From Actinacidiphila epipremni (GTDB lineage Bacteria > Actinomycetota > Actinomycetes > Streptomycetales > Streptomycetaceae), in the NCBI RefSeq assembly GCF_012034175.1, contig NZ_JAATEJ010000011.1, positions 62,001 through 126,000 on the forward strand: a stretch of DNA of 64,000 bases. Reading direction: 5' to 3'. The position numbers were made by a program, and so were the translations under genes. Positions 27,593-35,440 of this stretch are shown piece after piece (the stretch's first letter is position 1; each line of letters begins with the position of its first letter). The notes beneath the pieces were generated by a model. The model had not been told where the DNA came from and made no database searches. It worked only from the letters and a program-made list of their open reading frames with translations.

Positions 27593-29076
27593 TGTCCCAC
27601 CCCGCCGCCGGCGGGTACCCGCCGCCCCCGCCACCGCCGCCGTCCGCGGCACCGCCGCCCGCCCCGCCGTACGCGCCCACCGCACCGCCGCCGCCCGGGC
27701 CGCCGCCGCGGACCGGCGGCTTCCGCACCGCGCTGGGCGGCCTGACCACCCGGGGCCGCTCCTTCGTGGCCGCGGGTGTCGCCGCGGCGATATGCGCGTA
27801 CGTCCTCGGGCAGCCCGACCTGCTGCGGGTCGGGCTGCTGCTCGCCGTGCTGCCGCTGGTGTGCGTCGCGGTGCTCTACCGCACCCGCTACCGGGTGGCC
27901 GGCAGCCGCCGGCTGTCGCCCTCCCGGGTGCCGGCGATGTCCGAGGCCCGGGTGCATCTGCGGGTCGACAACGTCTCCCGTATCCCCACCGGCCTGCTGA
28001 TGCTCCAGGACCGGGTGCCGTACGTCCTCGGTCCGCGTCCGCGGTTCGTGCTGGACCGGGTCGAGCCCGGCGGCCACCGCGAGGTGTCCTACCGGGTCCG
28101 CTCCGACCTGCGCGGCCGGTATCCGCTGGGCCCGCTCCAGCTGCGGCTCAGCGACCCGTTCGGGATGTGCGAGCTGACCCGCTCCTTCAGCGCGTACGAC
28201 ACCCTCACCGTGGTGCCCAAGGTCGAGCCGCTGCCGCCGGTGCGGCTGGCCGGCGAGGCCAACGGGTACGGCGAGAGCCGCACCAGGGCGCTCGCCTTCG
28301 CCGGTGAGGACGACGTCATCCCGCGCGGCTACCGGCACGGCGACGACCTGCGCCGGGTGCACTGGCGCTCGACCGCCAAGTACGGCGAGCTGATGGTGCG
28401 CCGCGAGGAGCAGCCGCACCGGGCGCGCTGCACGGTGCTGCTGGACACCCGCGACTGGGCCTACTTCGGCTCGGGCCCGGACTCGGCCTTCGAGTGGGCG
28501 GTGTCGGCGGCGGCGTCGGTGTCCACCCACATGCTGGAGCGCGGCTACGCGGTGCGGCTGCTGACCGACACCGGCAGCAGTGTGCCGGGCCCGGAGGGCA
28601 CGGCCGGGTTCGCCGGCGACTCGTCCGACATGGCCGGCGTGCTGCTGGACACCCTCGCGGTGGTCGGGCACTCCGACGGTGAGTCGCTCGCCGCCGCGTA
28701 CGACGCGCTGCGCAGCGCCAGCGAGGGGCTGATCGTGGCGATCCTCGGCGACATGGACGAGGAGCACGCCACGAGCGTGGCCCGGATCCGGCAGCGCGCG
28801 GGCGGCGCGGTGGCGTTCGTGCTGGACAGCGACGACTGGGTGGCGCGGGACGCGGCGGGCCGGCTGGTGCCGGTCACCGACGCCTCGGCGGTGCCCGAGC
28901 AGAACGACGGGACGCGGCGGGCGGTGCGGATGCTCCGCGAGGCCGGCTGGACCGTGGTGGAGGTCGGGGCGGGCGACGCACTGCCGGAGCTGTGGCAGCA
29001 GGCCGACCGGTACCGGCAGCGGGAGGGGTCGGCGGACGACCCCGGGTCACGGCACGATGCGGGGGCGACGACATGA
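27592..29076 (+). CDS. DUF58 domain protein (membrane anchored)
   Basis: 494 aa. Residues 1-40 are almost only Pro, Ala and Gly. One or two membrane helices follow (about 55-95). The DUF58 core is at about 240-290, with RGYRHGDDLRRVHWRSTAKYGELMVRREE (partly quoted); the rest resembles a von Willebrand factor A fold. DUF58 proteins are encoded with MoxR ATPases and transglutaminases, and an envelope-assembly role has been suggested. ATG 27592 overlaps the moxR stop (TGATG); its stop overlaps the next ATG (ATGA at 29073). Confidence 0.9.
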
Positions 29077-31490
29077 GTGGACGTGCGCGGCTGACGATCT
29101 TCGCGGCGCTGGCCTCCCTGATGGCCGCCTCGGCGCTGCTGCCGCTCGCGACCCCGCGCGGCTGGTTCGTCAAGGCGGCCTTCTGCGTGGTGCTCCAGGC
29201 CGCTGTCGGCGCGGGCGCCCGGCGGGTGCCGCTGCCCCGGCCGCTGACGGTGGTGGCGCAGGCGCTGGTGTCGCTGCTGGTGCTGACGCTGATGTTCGCG
29301 CGGGCGCAGGCGCTCGGCGGGCTGCTGCCCGGCCCGACGGTCTTCCGGCAGTTCGGGCAGCTGGTGCAGGACGGCATGACCGACGTCACCAACTTCGCGA
29401 TCCCCGCGCCGGTCACGCCCGGCATCCGCTTCCTGCTGGTCGGCGGCGTCGTCGTGATCGGGCTGGCGGTGGACGCGATAGCGGTGACGTACAACAGCGC
29501 GGCTCCGGCCGGGCTGCCGCTGCTGGCGCTCTACGCGGTCGCGGCCGGCCTTGAGGAGGGCGGCAGCCAGTGGCTGTACTTCCTGGTCGCCGCCGCCGGC
29601 TATCTGCTGCTGCTGCTCGCCGAGGGCCGCGACCGGCTCTCGCGCTGGGGCCGGGTCTTCGGCGGCGCGCCGCGGCAGGGCGGCTGGTCGGGGCCCGGCG
29701 GCGACAGCGGCGGAGCGCCGCTGGCACCGGTGCGCACCGGGCGGCGTATCGGGGCGATGGCGCTGGGCATCGCGCTGATCCTGCCGGTCGCGCTGCCGTC
29801 GCTGAGCGGCGGCCTGCTGGACGGCAAGGGCGGCGGGGGCGGTGACGGCCTCGGTACGGGAAACGGCAATGTGACGGCGGTACGGCCCGAGGTCGCGCTC
29901 CAGGACTACCTGAACCAGCCCGACAACCGCGAGGTGATGAGCTACCGCACCAACTCCGCCGACGCGGCGGGGATGTACCTGCGGATCGTCGCCCTCGACC
30001 AGTTCGACGGCACCCAGTGGTCGGCCTCCAAGGACGACAAGCTCGACATCCCCCCGCAGCTGCCCACCCCGCAGGGCCTGGCGCCCGAGGTGCCGTACAC
30101 CACCGTCACCACGACGGTCACGGTGGACCGGGACTACGCGCAGGGCTGGCTGCCGATGCCGTACCCGGCCGCGAGCGTGCGGGCCGAGGGGAACTGGCGC
30201 TACGAGCCCGAGGGCCGGATGGTCATCGGCGCCGGCGGGCAGACCACGTCCGGCATCCACTACCAGGTCACGAGCCTGCAGCTGGAGCCGACCGCCGCGC
30301 AGCTGGCCGCGGCGCCGCCGCCGGGCAAGGAGATCGCCGACAAGTACGAGAAGGTGCCGGACTCGCTGCCGGCGGTCGTGGCGCAGACCGCCCGGCAGGT
30401 GACGCGCGGCGCCACCACGGACTACCAGCGGGCGCTCGACCTCCAGCAATATTTCACGTCGGGCGAGTTCGTCTACAACACGCAGGCCAAGTCCGGGACC
30501 GGGGTCGACGCGATAGCGCGCTTCCTGCAGACCAAGGAGGGCTTCTGCATCCACTTCGCCTTCACCATGGCGGCGATGGCCCGCACGCTGCACATCCCCG
30601 CGCGGGTCGCGGTCGGCTTCACGCCCGGCTCGCTGACCACGTCCGGGACGATGTCGGTGGGCCTGAAGGACGCGCACGCCTGGCCCGAGCTGTACTTCGA
30701 GGGCATCGGCTGGACGCGCTTCGAGCCGACGCCCTACCGCGGCACGGCGCCGTCGTACACGGTCTCCACCAGCCCGGCGGGCGGCGGTGAGACGCCCGAC
30801 CCGACGCAGCACGGCGGGGCGGCGACCGCCCGGCCGGCGCCGACGCAGTCCGCGCAGTGCGCCGACCACACCTCGGCCGACTCCGCCACGTGCGGTTCCG
30901 CCGCCGCGGCGGGCGGTGGCGGCTCGGGCGGCAGCGGCCCGGACGCGCTGCGGAACGCCGGTCTCGCGCTGCTGGCGCTGCTGGTCCTGGCGGTGCCGCT
31001 GCTGCCACTGGCGTGGCGCAACCGGGTACGGGCCCGGCGGCTCGGCGGCGGGCGGCGCGAGCAGGGGGCCGGGGCGCCGGTCCTGGCCGCGTGGGAGGAG
31101 GTGCTGGACACCGGGTGGGACTACGGGATCACGCCGGACGAGTCCGAGACGCCGCGGCGGGCGATGGCCCGGCTCACCGCGGAGGGCGGGCTCGGCGGCA
31201 GCGCCGCGCAGGCCGCGCACCGGCTGGCCTCGGCGGTGGAGCGCACCCTCTACGCGCCCGCCCCGCACCCGGCGACGGGCCTGGCCGCGGACGCCCACGC
31301 CGTACGGGACGGCCTGCACGCCGCCGCGGGGCGCGGCACCCGGCTGCGCGCCCGCTTCCTCCCCCGCTCCTTCGCCCGCGTCCTGTGGGCCACCTCGGCC
31401 CGCACGACCGCCCTCTCCACCCGCCTGACCCTGACCTGGTCCCGCCTGACCACCCCACTGCGCCGCCGGCTGACGCGCGAGGCGTCATAA
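29073..31490 (+). CDS. transglutaminase-like membrane protein (TgpA type)
   Basis: 805 aa. The N-terminal 230 residues hold about six membrane helices. A periplasmic region follows with the transglutaminase core: the Cys in TKEGFCIHFAFTMAAMART (about 490) and the His in GLKDAHAWPELYFEGIGW (about 530), followed by the Asp/Glu region. A further membrane helix (about 635-655) precedes a DUF4129-like cytoplasmic tail (about 675-770). Family members have cysteine protease or crosslinking activity on envelope substrates. ATG 29073 is fixed by the ATGA overlap with DUF58. A modular repeat and a terminator follow. Confidence 0.92.
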   Translation: MSGRARLTIFAALASLMAASALLPLATPRGWFVKAAFCVVLQAAVGAGARRVPLPRPLTVVAQALVSLLVLTLMFARAQALGGLLPGPTVFRQFGQLVQDGMTDVTNFAIPAPVTPGIRFLLVGGVVVIGLAVDAIAVTYNSAAPAGLPLLALYAVAAGLEEGGSQWLYFLVAAAGYLLLLLAEGRDRLSRWGRVFGGAPRQGGWSGPGGDSGGAPLAPVRTGRRIGAMALGIALILPVALPSLSGGLLDGKGGGGGDGLGTGNGNVTAVRPEVALQDYLNQPDNREVMSYRTNSADAAGMYLRIVALDQFDGTQWSASKDDKLDIPPQLPTPQGLAPEVPYTTVTTTVTVDRDYAQGWLPMPYPAASVRAEGNWRYEPEGRMVIGAGGQTTSGIHYQVTSLQLEPTAAQLAAAPPPGKEIADKYEKVPDSLPAVVAQTARQVTRGATTDYQRALDLQQYFTSGEFVYNTQAKSGTGVDAIARFLQTKEGFCIHFAFTMAAMARTLHIPARVAVGFTPGSLTTSGTMSVGLKDAHAWPELYFEGIGWTRFEPTPYRGTAPSYTVSTSPAGGGETPDPTQHGGAATARPAPTQSAQCADHTSADSATCGSAAAAGGGGSGGSGPDALRNAGLALLALLVLAVPLLPLAWRNRVRARRLGGGRREQGAGAPVLAAWEEVLDTGWDYGITPDESETPRRAMARLTAEGGLGGSAAQAAHRLASAVERTLYAPAPHPATGLAADAHAVRDGLHAAAGRGTRLRARFLPRSFARVLWATSARTTALSTRLTLTWSRLTTPLRRRLTREAS

Positions 31491-31539
31491 GCGACTCCCC
31501 GCCCTCAGCGCGGTTCCCCCGCCACGCAGGGGGCTGTGA

Positions 31540-31615
31540 AGGGGCGCGGGGAACTGCGCGAGCAACCGGGGACGGCGGATGGTCTGGCAACAACAGACGC
31601 CCCCTCCGGGGCAGC
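31540..31615 (+). repeat. single copy of the modular intergenic repeat
   Basis: 31540-31560 matches the GGGGCGCGGGGAACTGCGCG module. It continues with AGCAACC, GGCGGATGGTC and GGGGCAGC, the same order of tail motifs as in the ftsL-ftsI and pre-TPP blocks but shortened. It sits 50 bp after the transglutaminase stop. Confidence 0.7.
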
Positions 31616-31620
31616 AAAAA

Positions 31621-31646
31621 GCCCCGCCGGGCGACCCCGGCGGGGC
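31621..31646. terminator. hairpin between the transglutaminase and DUF3040 genes
   Basis: An 11-bp stem (GCCCCGCCGGG, 31621-31631, with 31636-31646) and 4-nt loop. AAAAA precedes it, which on the minus strand becomes a U-run serving DUF3040; the plus-strand gene can use it too. Confidence 0.8.
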
Positions 31647-31662
31647 AAGCCTTCGGCGGAAC

Positions 31663-32079
31663 TCAGCGGCCCTGCTGCTCGTCCCTGCGGCGCTGCCACC
31701 GCTCCTCGATGCGGTCCATGACCTTGCCCTTACGGGGCTGGTGGCGGCGCCCGATGCGGCGCACCCGGCCGTCGGGGCCGAGCGGCGGCGGAGGCTGGTC
31801 CAGCGGCCTGGCCGCCTTGCGCCAGCCGGTGACGGCGAGCACCGCGCAGGCCAGCATCACCAGGAAGCCCGCGACACCGAGCCACGTCAGCTTGGCGATC
31901 ATGCCGCCCATCAGCAGGGCGACACCCACCAGGAACCCCGCGACCGCCTGGTAGACACGGCGCCGGGTGAAGGTGCGCAGCCCGGTTCCCTCGAGCGCCG
32001 ACGCGAACTTGGGATCTTCGGCGTACAGCGCTCGCTCCATCTGCTCGAGCATGCGCTGCTCGTGCTCCGAGAGCGGCAC
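31663..32079 (-). CDS. DUF3040 membrane protein
   Basis: 138 aa. The N-terminus MPLSEHEQRMLEQMERALYA is the DUF3040 signature. Two adjacent membrane helices (about 42-60 and 66-84) follow, and the tail is strongly basic (RRIGRRHQPRKGK and RWQRRRDEQQGR). It is found across actinobacteria near the division cluster; function unknown. ATG 32079 has a GAGGAGG site. It is followed by a hairpin terminator, and lies 281 bp from the methyltransferase stop on the same strand. Confidence 0.88.
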   Translation of the reverse strand: MPLSEHEQRMLEQMERALYAEDPKFASALEGTGLRTFTRRRVYQAVAGFLVGVALLMGGMIAKLTWLGVAGFLVMLACAVLAVTGWRKAARPLDQPPPPLGPDGRVRRIGRRHQPRKGKVMDRIEERWQRRRDEQQGR

Positions 32080-32250
32080 GGAGACCTCCTCTTCGTCGGC
32101 CGCCGCGAGGCGACCGCTCCGACCCTTTCAGGATAGGCAGGGAATCGCCCCCGTGACACCCGCCCCTGTGCGCCAATCCGACGGGTGCTTCCTTCCCCGT
32201 CCTCAGTCGCGTCATGCCAGCATACGGTCATGAATGGCGCCACGGGCGGG

Positions 32251-32358
32251 CCGGTGACCGACGGCCCGCCCGGCCGGTGACCGACGGCCCTCGCGGGAGG
32301 TGACCGACGGCTCTGCCCGCCGGGGACCCGCGGCCCTCGGGGGCGGGACCCGCGGCCC
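32251..32358. repeat. short direct repeats downstream of the methyltransferase gene
   Basis: CCGGTGACCGACGGCCC occurs at 32251-32267 and 32274-32290, with a near copy at 32299-32313. Then GGGACCCGCGGCCC occurs at 32323-32336 and 32345-32358. Spacing is 22-25 bp. This lies directly past the methyltransferase stop (minus strand) and contains no supported gene. Confidence 0.75.
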
Positions 32359-32360
32359 GC

Positions 32361-33131
32361 TCAGCCGCGCTCGGCGAGCACGTGCAGCTGGGTGGCCACC
32401 GCGTGGAAGCCCGGCTCCTGCGCGGCGGCCAGCTCCAGCCGCAGCAGCGCGTCCAGCGCCCCCGGCTCGGTGTCGACCAGCACCCCGGGCACGAGGTCGG
32501 CGAAGACCCGCACACCGTGCACGGAGACCGTGCGCAGCCCCGCGTCGGCGACCAGTCCCGTCAGCTCCTCGGTGGTGAAGCGGCGGGGCAGCGAGTCGCC
32601 GCCGCCCCAGCGGCCGTCCGGGTCGCGCAGGGCGTGCTGCGCCTCGGCGAAGTGGCCGGCGAGCGCGCGGGCCAGGACGGCGCCGCCGCGCCCGGCGGCG
32701 AGCAGGCTGAGCGCGCCGGCCGGGCGCAGCGCCCCGGCGACGTTGCGCACGCCTTCGGCCGGGTCGTCGACGTACTCCAGGACGCCGTGGCAGAGGACCA
32801 TGTCGTAGCCGCCGGCCTCGACGACGTCGAGCAGGCCCTGCGTGTCGCCCTGCACGCCGCTGACCCGGTCGGTGACGCCGGCCTCGGCGGCGCGCCGCTC
32901 CAGGGCGAACAGCGCGTCGGGGCTGGGGTCGACGACGGTGACGCGGTGGCCGAGGCGGGCCACCGGCACCGCGAAGTTGCCGGTGCCGCCGCCGGTGTCC
33001 AGCACGTCGAGGACCGGCCGGTCGGCGGCCTTGGCCCGTCGCTCCAGCGCTTCGCGCAGCACCTCCCAGACCACGGCGGTACGCAGGCTGGCTCGGGGGC
33101 GCATCGGGTCCACCCCTCCTTGACGGGACAT
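32361..33131 (-). CDS. class I SAM-dependent methyltransferase
   Basis: 256 aa. Motif I is VLDVLDTGGGTGNFAVPVAR (about 40-59), followed by VTVVDPSPDAL (motif II). DMVLCHGVLEYVDDPAEGV (about 108-126) is motif IV. A C-terminal substrate region follows. It resembles the SmtA/CmoM group (tRNA or small-molecule methyltransferases), but the substrate cannot be assigned. ATG 33131 has GAGGAG 9 nt upstream; a longer in-frame start would place 15 extra residues. The SAV_6107-type gene lies 47 bp upstream on the same strand, so the two may be co-transcribed. Confidence 0.85.
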   Translation of the reverse strand: MSRQGGVDPMRPRASLRTAVVWEVLREALERRAKAADRPVLDVLDTGGGTGNFAVPVARLGHRVTVVDPSPDALFALERRAAEAGVTDRVSGVQGDTQGLLDVVEAGGYDMVLCHGVLEYVDDPAEGVRNVAGALRPAGALSLLAAGRGGAVLARALAGHFAEAQHALRDPDGRWGGGDSLPRRFTTEELTGLVADAGLRTVSVHGVRVFADLVPGVLVDTEPGALDALLRLELAAAQEPGFHAVATQLHVLAERG

Positions 33132-33178
33132 GGCGGACGGCTCCTCGCGAGGCGGTGACGTAACGGCTGGCCCCAACT

Positions 33179-33652
33179 CTAGGGCGTGCCGGGCGCACCC
33201 TGCCGCGGCGGCGCCCCGTCGAGGGCCGGGCGCAGCAGCAGCATCCGCTCCACCAGCCGCAGGAACATCCGCACGTCACGCAGCAGGTCGTCGGCGTCCC
33301 GCGCGGAGGCGGCGCCGGCTATGCCGGCCTCGGCCCGTGCCCTGCGGTCGGCGCCCGCGGCGAACAGCGCGCTCCATTCGGACAGCTCCGGGGCGATCTC
33401 CGGCAGCACCTCCCAGACGCTGCGGATCCGGCGCCGCCGGCGTGAGCTCTCCTCGGGCCTGCCCCGGGCGGCGAGCACCGCGGCGGCGGTGCGCAGGGCG
33501 GCCAGATGAGCGGTGGCGTACCGCTCGTGGGGCGCGTCCAGCCCGGCGGCCTCGGCGAGCCCGAGGTGCGCCTGGGTGAGCAGGTCGAGGGCGGCGGGGG
33601 ACGCGGTGGCGCGACGCAGCACAGGGTGGACGTCGCTGAGCGGTACTGCCAT
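33179..33652 (-). CDS. SAV_6107-type HEPN domain protein
   Basis: 157 aa, helical and cytoplasmic. The region LLTQAHLGLAEAAGLDAPHERYATAHLAALRTAAAVLA (partly quoted) matches the HEPN-like helical bundle of the SAV_6107 family, conserved in Streptomyces next to this methyltransferase. The basic stretch RRRRRIRSVWEVLPEIAPEL follows. HEPN domains are often RNA-linked or nucleotide-binding; function here is unknown. ATG 33652 has GTGAGG 7 nt upstream. It is divergent from the TetR gene, sharing a 165-bp promoter region. Confidence 0.75.
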   Translation of the reverse strand: MAVPLSDVHPVLRRATASPAALDLLTQAHLGLAEAAGLDAPHERYATAHLAALRTAAAVLAARGRPEESSRRRRRIRSVWEVLPEIAPELSEWSALFAAGADRRARAEAGIAGAASARDADDLLRDVRMFLRLVERMLLLRPALDGAPPRQGAPGTP

Positions 33653-33817
33653 GGCGAGCCTCACTTTCTCCGTACGTGTGTCCGTACGCCCCATAGTGGG
33701 GCCCACCACTGACAATGCGTGTTGACCTGCGGATTTCACCTTCCTCGCAGGGATTTCTGTCGGTTCTTCCTCGAAGATCGGCACTCGCGGCCCGGCCGGC
33801 TGCGGCAGGATCGGGCC

Positions 33818-34444
33818 ATGAGCACCACACGACGCCAGGCCACCCGCCGCAAGTTGTACGCGGCGGCCGTCACTCTCATCGCCGAGCAGGGTTTCTCCGC
33901 CACCACCGTCGACGAGATCGCCGAGCGCGCCGGGGTCGCCAAGGGCACCGTCTACTACAACTTCGCCAGCAAGAACGACCTGTTCGAGGAGCTGCTGCGG
34001 GACGGCGTGGGGCGGTTGCGGGACGCGCTGCGGCAGGCGGCGACGGCGGTGGTGGCGCGCGGCGGCAGCCGGGTGGACGCGCTGGACGCGATGATCCACG
34101 CCGGGCTGACCTTCATCGTCCGCTACCCGTCCTTCACGCAGCTGTACGTGGCGGAGCTGTGGCGTACCAACCGGGCCTGGCAGGACACGCTGACGCTGGT
34201 GCGCCGGGAGGCGGTGTCGGTGGTCGAGGAGGTGCTGGCGGCGGCGGTCGCGGCCGATGAGCTGAGCGACGAGATCGATGTGCCGCTGACGGCGTCCGCG
34301 CTGTTCGGGATGGTGCTGGTGGCGGCGCTGGACTGGCAGGCGTTCCAGCCCGAGCGCAGTGTCGACGACGTGCACGCGGCGCTGTCGCGGCTGCTCCAGG
34401 GCCGGGTCGGCGGGGCGCTGGGCGGGCCCGGGCTGCGGGTCTGA
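33818..34444 (+). CDS. TetR/AcrR-family transcriptional regulator
   Basis: 208 aa. The N-terminal helix-turn-helix spans about residues 8-55: TRRKLYAAAVTLIAEQGFSA, then TTVDEIAERAGVAKGTVYYNF. The C-terminal ligand/dimer domain is helical. The ligand is not predictable. A CAGGAT box ends 6 nt before ATG 33818 and may be a -10 element for a leaderless message. It is divergent from the SAV_6107-type gene and upstream of the DUF4126 gene. No clean operator palindrome was recognised in the 165-bp divergent gap. Confidence 0.9.
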   Translation: MSTTRRQATRRKLYAAAVTLIAEQGFSATTVDEIAERAGVAKGTVYYNFASKNDLFEELLRDGVGRLRDALRQAATAVVARGGSRVDALDAMIHAGLTFIVRYPSFTQLYVAELWRTNRAWQDTLTLVRREAVSVVEEVLAAAVAADELSDEIDVPLTASALFGMVLVAALDWQAFQPERSVDDVHAALSRLLQGRVGGALGGPGLRV

Positions 34445-34803
34445 GGCGCGGGTCCGAGCTGCCGGCCTGAGCTGCCGGGGCGCGGGTCCGGGGGCGCGGG
34501 GGCGCGGCGGGGCCGCTGCGCCGTCCCGGTCCGGCCCGCCCTCCGGACCGTTCCGGACCGGGACAGCGCGGCCCCCATGCCGACCCCCGTTGACGCCCGG
34601 GCCGCCGTCCCACCGCCGCCCCGTGTCGGCGGTACGACCGGTGTGGCCCGTCCGCGGCTCCACTCTGGCGTCCCGCACGGCTCGCGCCATCCGTGCGGAT
34701 ACTCAACCGCGCGTCTAGGTAGTGATACTCAGATCCGGGCGCTTTCACGCACGTTCGGTCGACGGCACTGCCCGTGGCGGTCGTTGTGGCTAGCATTCCG
34801 GTC
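34445..34803. other. intergenic region with short direct repeats, no gene supported
   Basis: 359 bp between tetR and the DUF4126 gene. Just past the tetR stop, GAGCTGCCGG and GGCGCGGGTCCG each occur twice within 55 bp. Further on, GATACTCA occurs at about 34698 and 34727, 29 bp apart. The distal end carries the DUF4126 -10 box. No convincing reading frame or RNA was seen. Confidence 0.5.
34791..34796 (+). promoter_or_regulatory. candidate -10 box of the DUF4126 gene (leaderless)
   Basis: TAGCAT ends 7 nt before ATG 34804 with no Shine-Dalgarno between them. This spacing would put the transcription start at the start codon. Confidence 0.5.
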
Positions 34804-35412
34804 ATGTCCGTACTCCCGCTGGTGTTCACCAGTGGCTGGGCGAGCGGGATCAACGCCTATGCCGTCGTCTTCCTGATGGGCCTGATGGGCGCGACGGGGC
34901 TGTCGGACGAGGTCCCGGCCTCGCTCCAGCGCACCGACGTGCTGGTGGCCGCCGCGCTGCTGTTCCTGTGCGAGGCCGTCGCCGACAAGATCCCGTACGT
35001 CGACACGGCGTGGGACGCGGCGCACACCGTGATCCGGCCGGCCGCGGGCGCGGTGGTGGCCGCGCTGCTGGCCGGGCACCACGGCTCGCTGCCGCAGGTC
35101 GCGGCGGCGGCGGTGGGCGGGTCGACGGCGCTGGTCAGCCATCTGGTGAAGGCCGGTACGCGGATGGCGGTCAACACCTCGCCGGAGCCGTTCACCAACA
35201 TCGCGCTGAGCCTGGCCGAGGATCTGACGGTGGCGGCGCTGGTGGTCTTCGCGCTCTTCCACCCGGTGGCGGCGGCGGTGGTCGCAGGCCTGCTGCTGGT
35301 GTCCGGCGTGACCATGGTGCTGTTCCTCTTCTCGCGGATCCGGCGCTTCCTGCGCCGCCGCCGGGAGCGCCGGGCGGCCCGCGGCGGGCAGGGCACCCCG
35401 GCTGCCGTCTGA
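34804..35412 (+). CDS. DUF4126 family membrane protein
   Basis: 202 aa with about five hydrophobic segments. Features include LPLVFTSGWASGINAYAVVF at the N-terminus, DKIPYVDTAWDAAHTVIRPAAGA in the middle (partly quoted) and a very basic C-terminus (RRFLRRRRERRAARGG). Function is unknown. ATG 34804 was chosen because a TAGCAT -10 box lies 7 nt upstream; a GTG 30 bp earlier is possible. It is followed 28 bp later by the CrtI-like gene on the same strand, which has its own -10. Confidence 0.8.
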   Translation: MSVLPLVFTSGWASGINAYAVVFLMGLMGATGLSDEVPASLQRTDVLVAAALLFLCEAVADKIPYVDTAWDAAHTVIRPAAGAVVAALLAGHHGSLPQVAAAAVGGSTALVSHLVKAGTRMAVNTSPEPFTNIALSLAEDLTVAALVVFALFHPVAAAVVAGLLLVSGVTMVLFLFSRIRRFLRRRRERRAARGGQGTPAAV

Positions 35413-35427
35413 GGCCGGGGCCGCCGC

Positions 35428-35433
35428 TACAGT
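35428..35433 (+). promoter_or_regulatory. candidate -10 box of the CrtI-like gene (leaderless)
   Basis: TACAGT ends 7 nt before ATG 35441; no Shine-Dalgarno or clear -35 is visible. Confidence 0.4.
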
Positions 35434-35440
35434 CCGTGGC

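Noticed and set aside
33653..34690. N-terminal extension of the SAV_6107-type protein to about 500 aa
   Set aside because: The extension runs antisense through tetR; ATG 33652 has a good ribosome site and matches family length.
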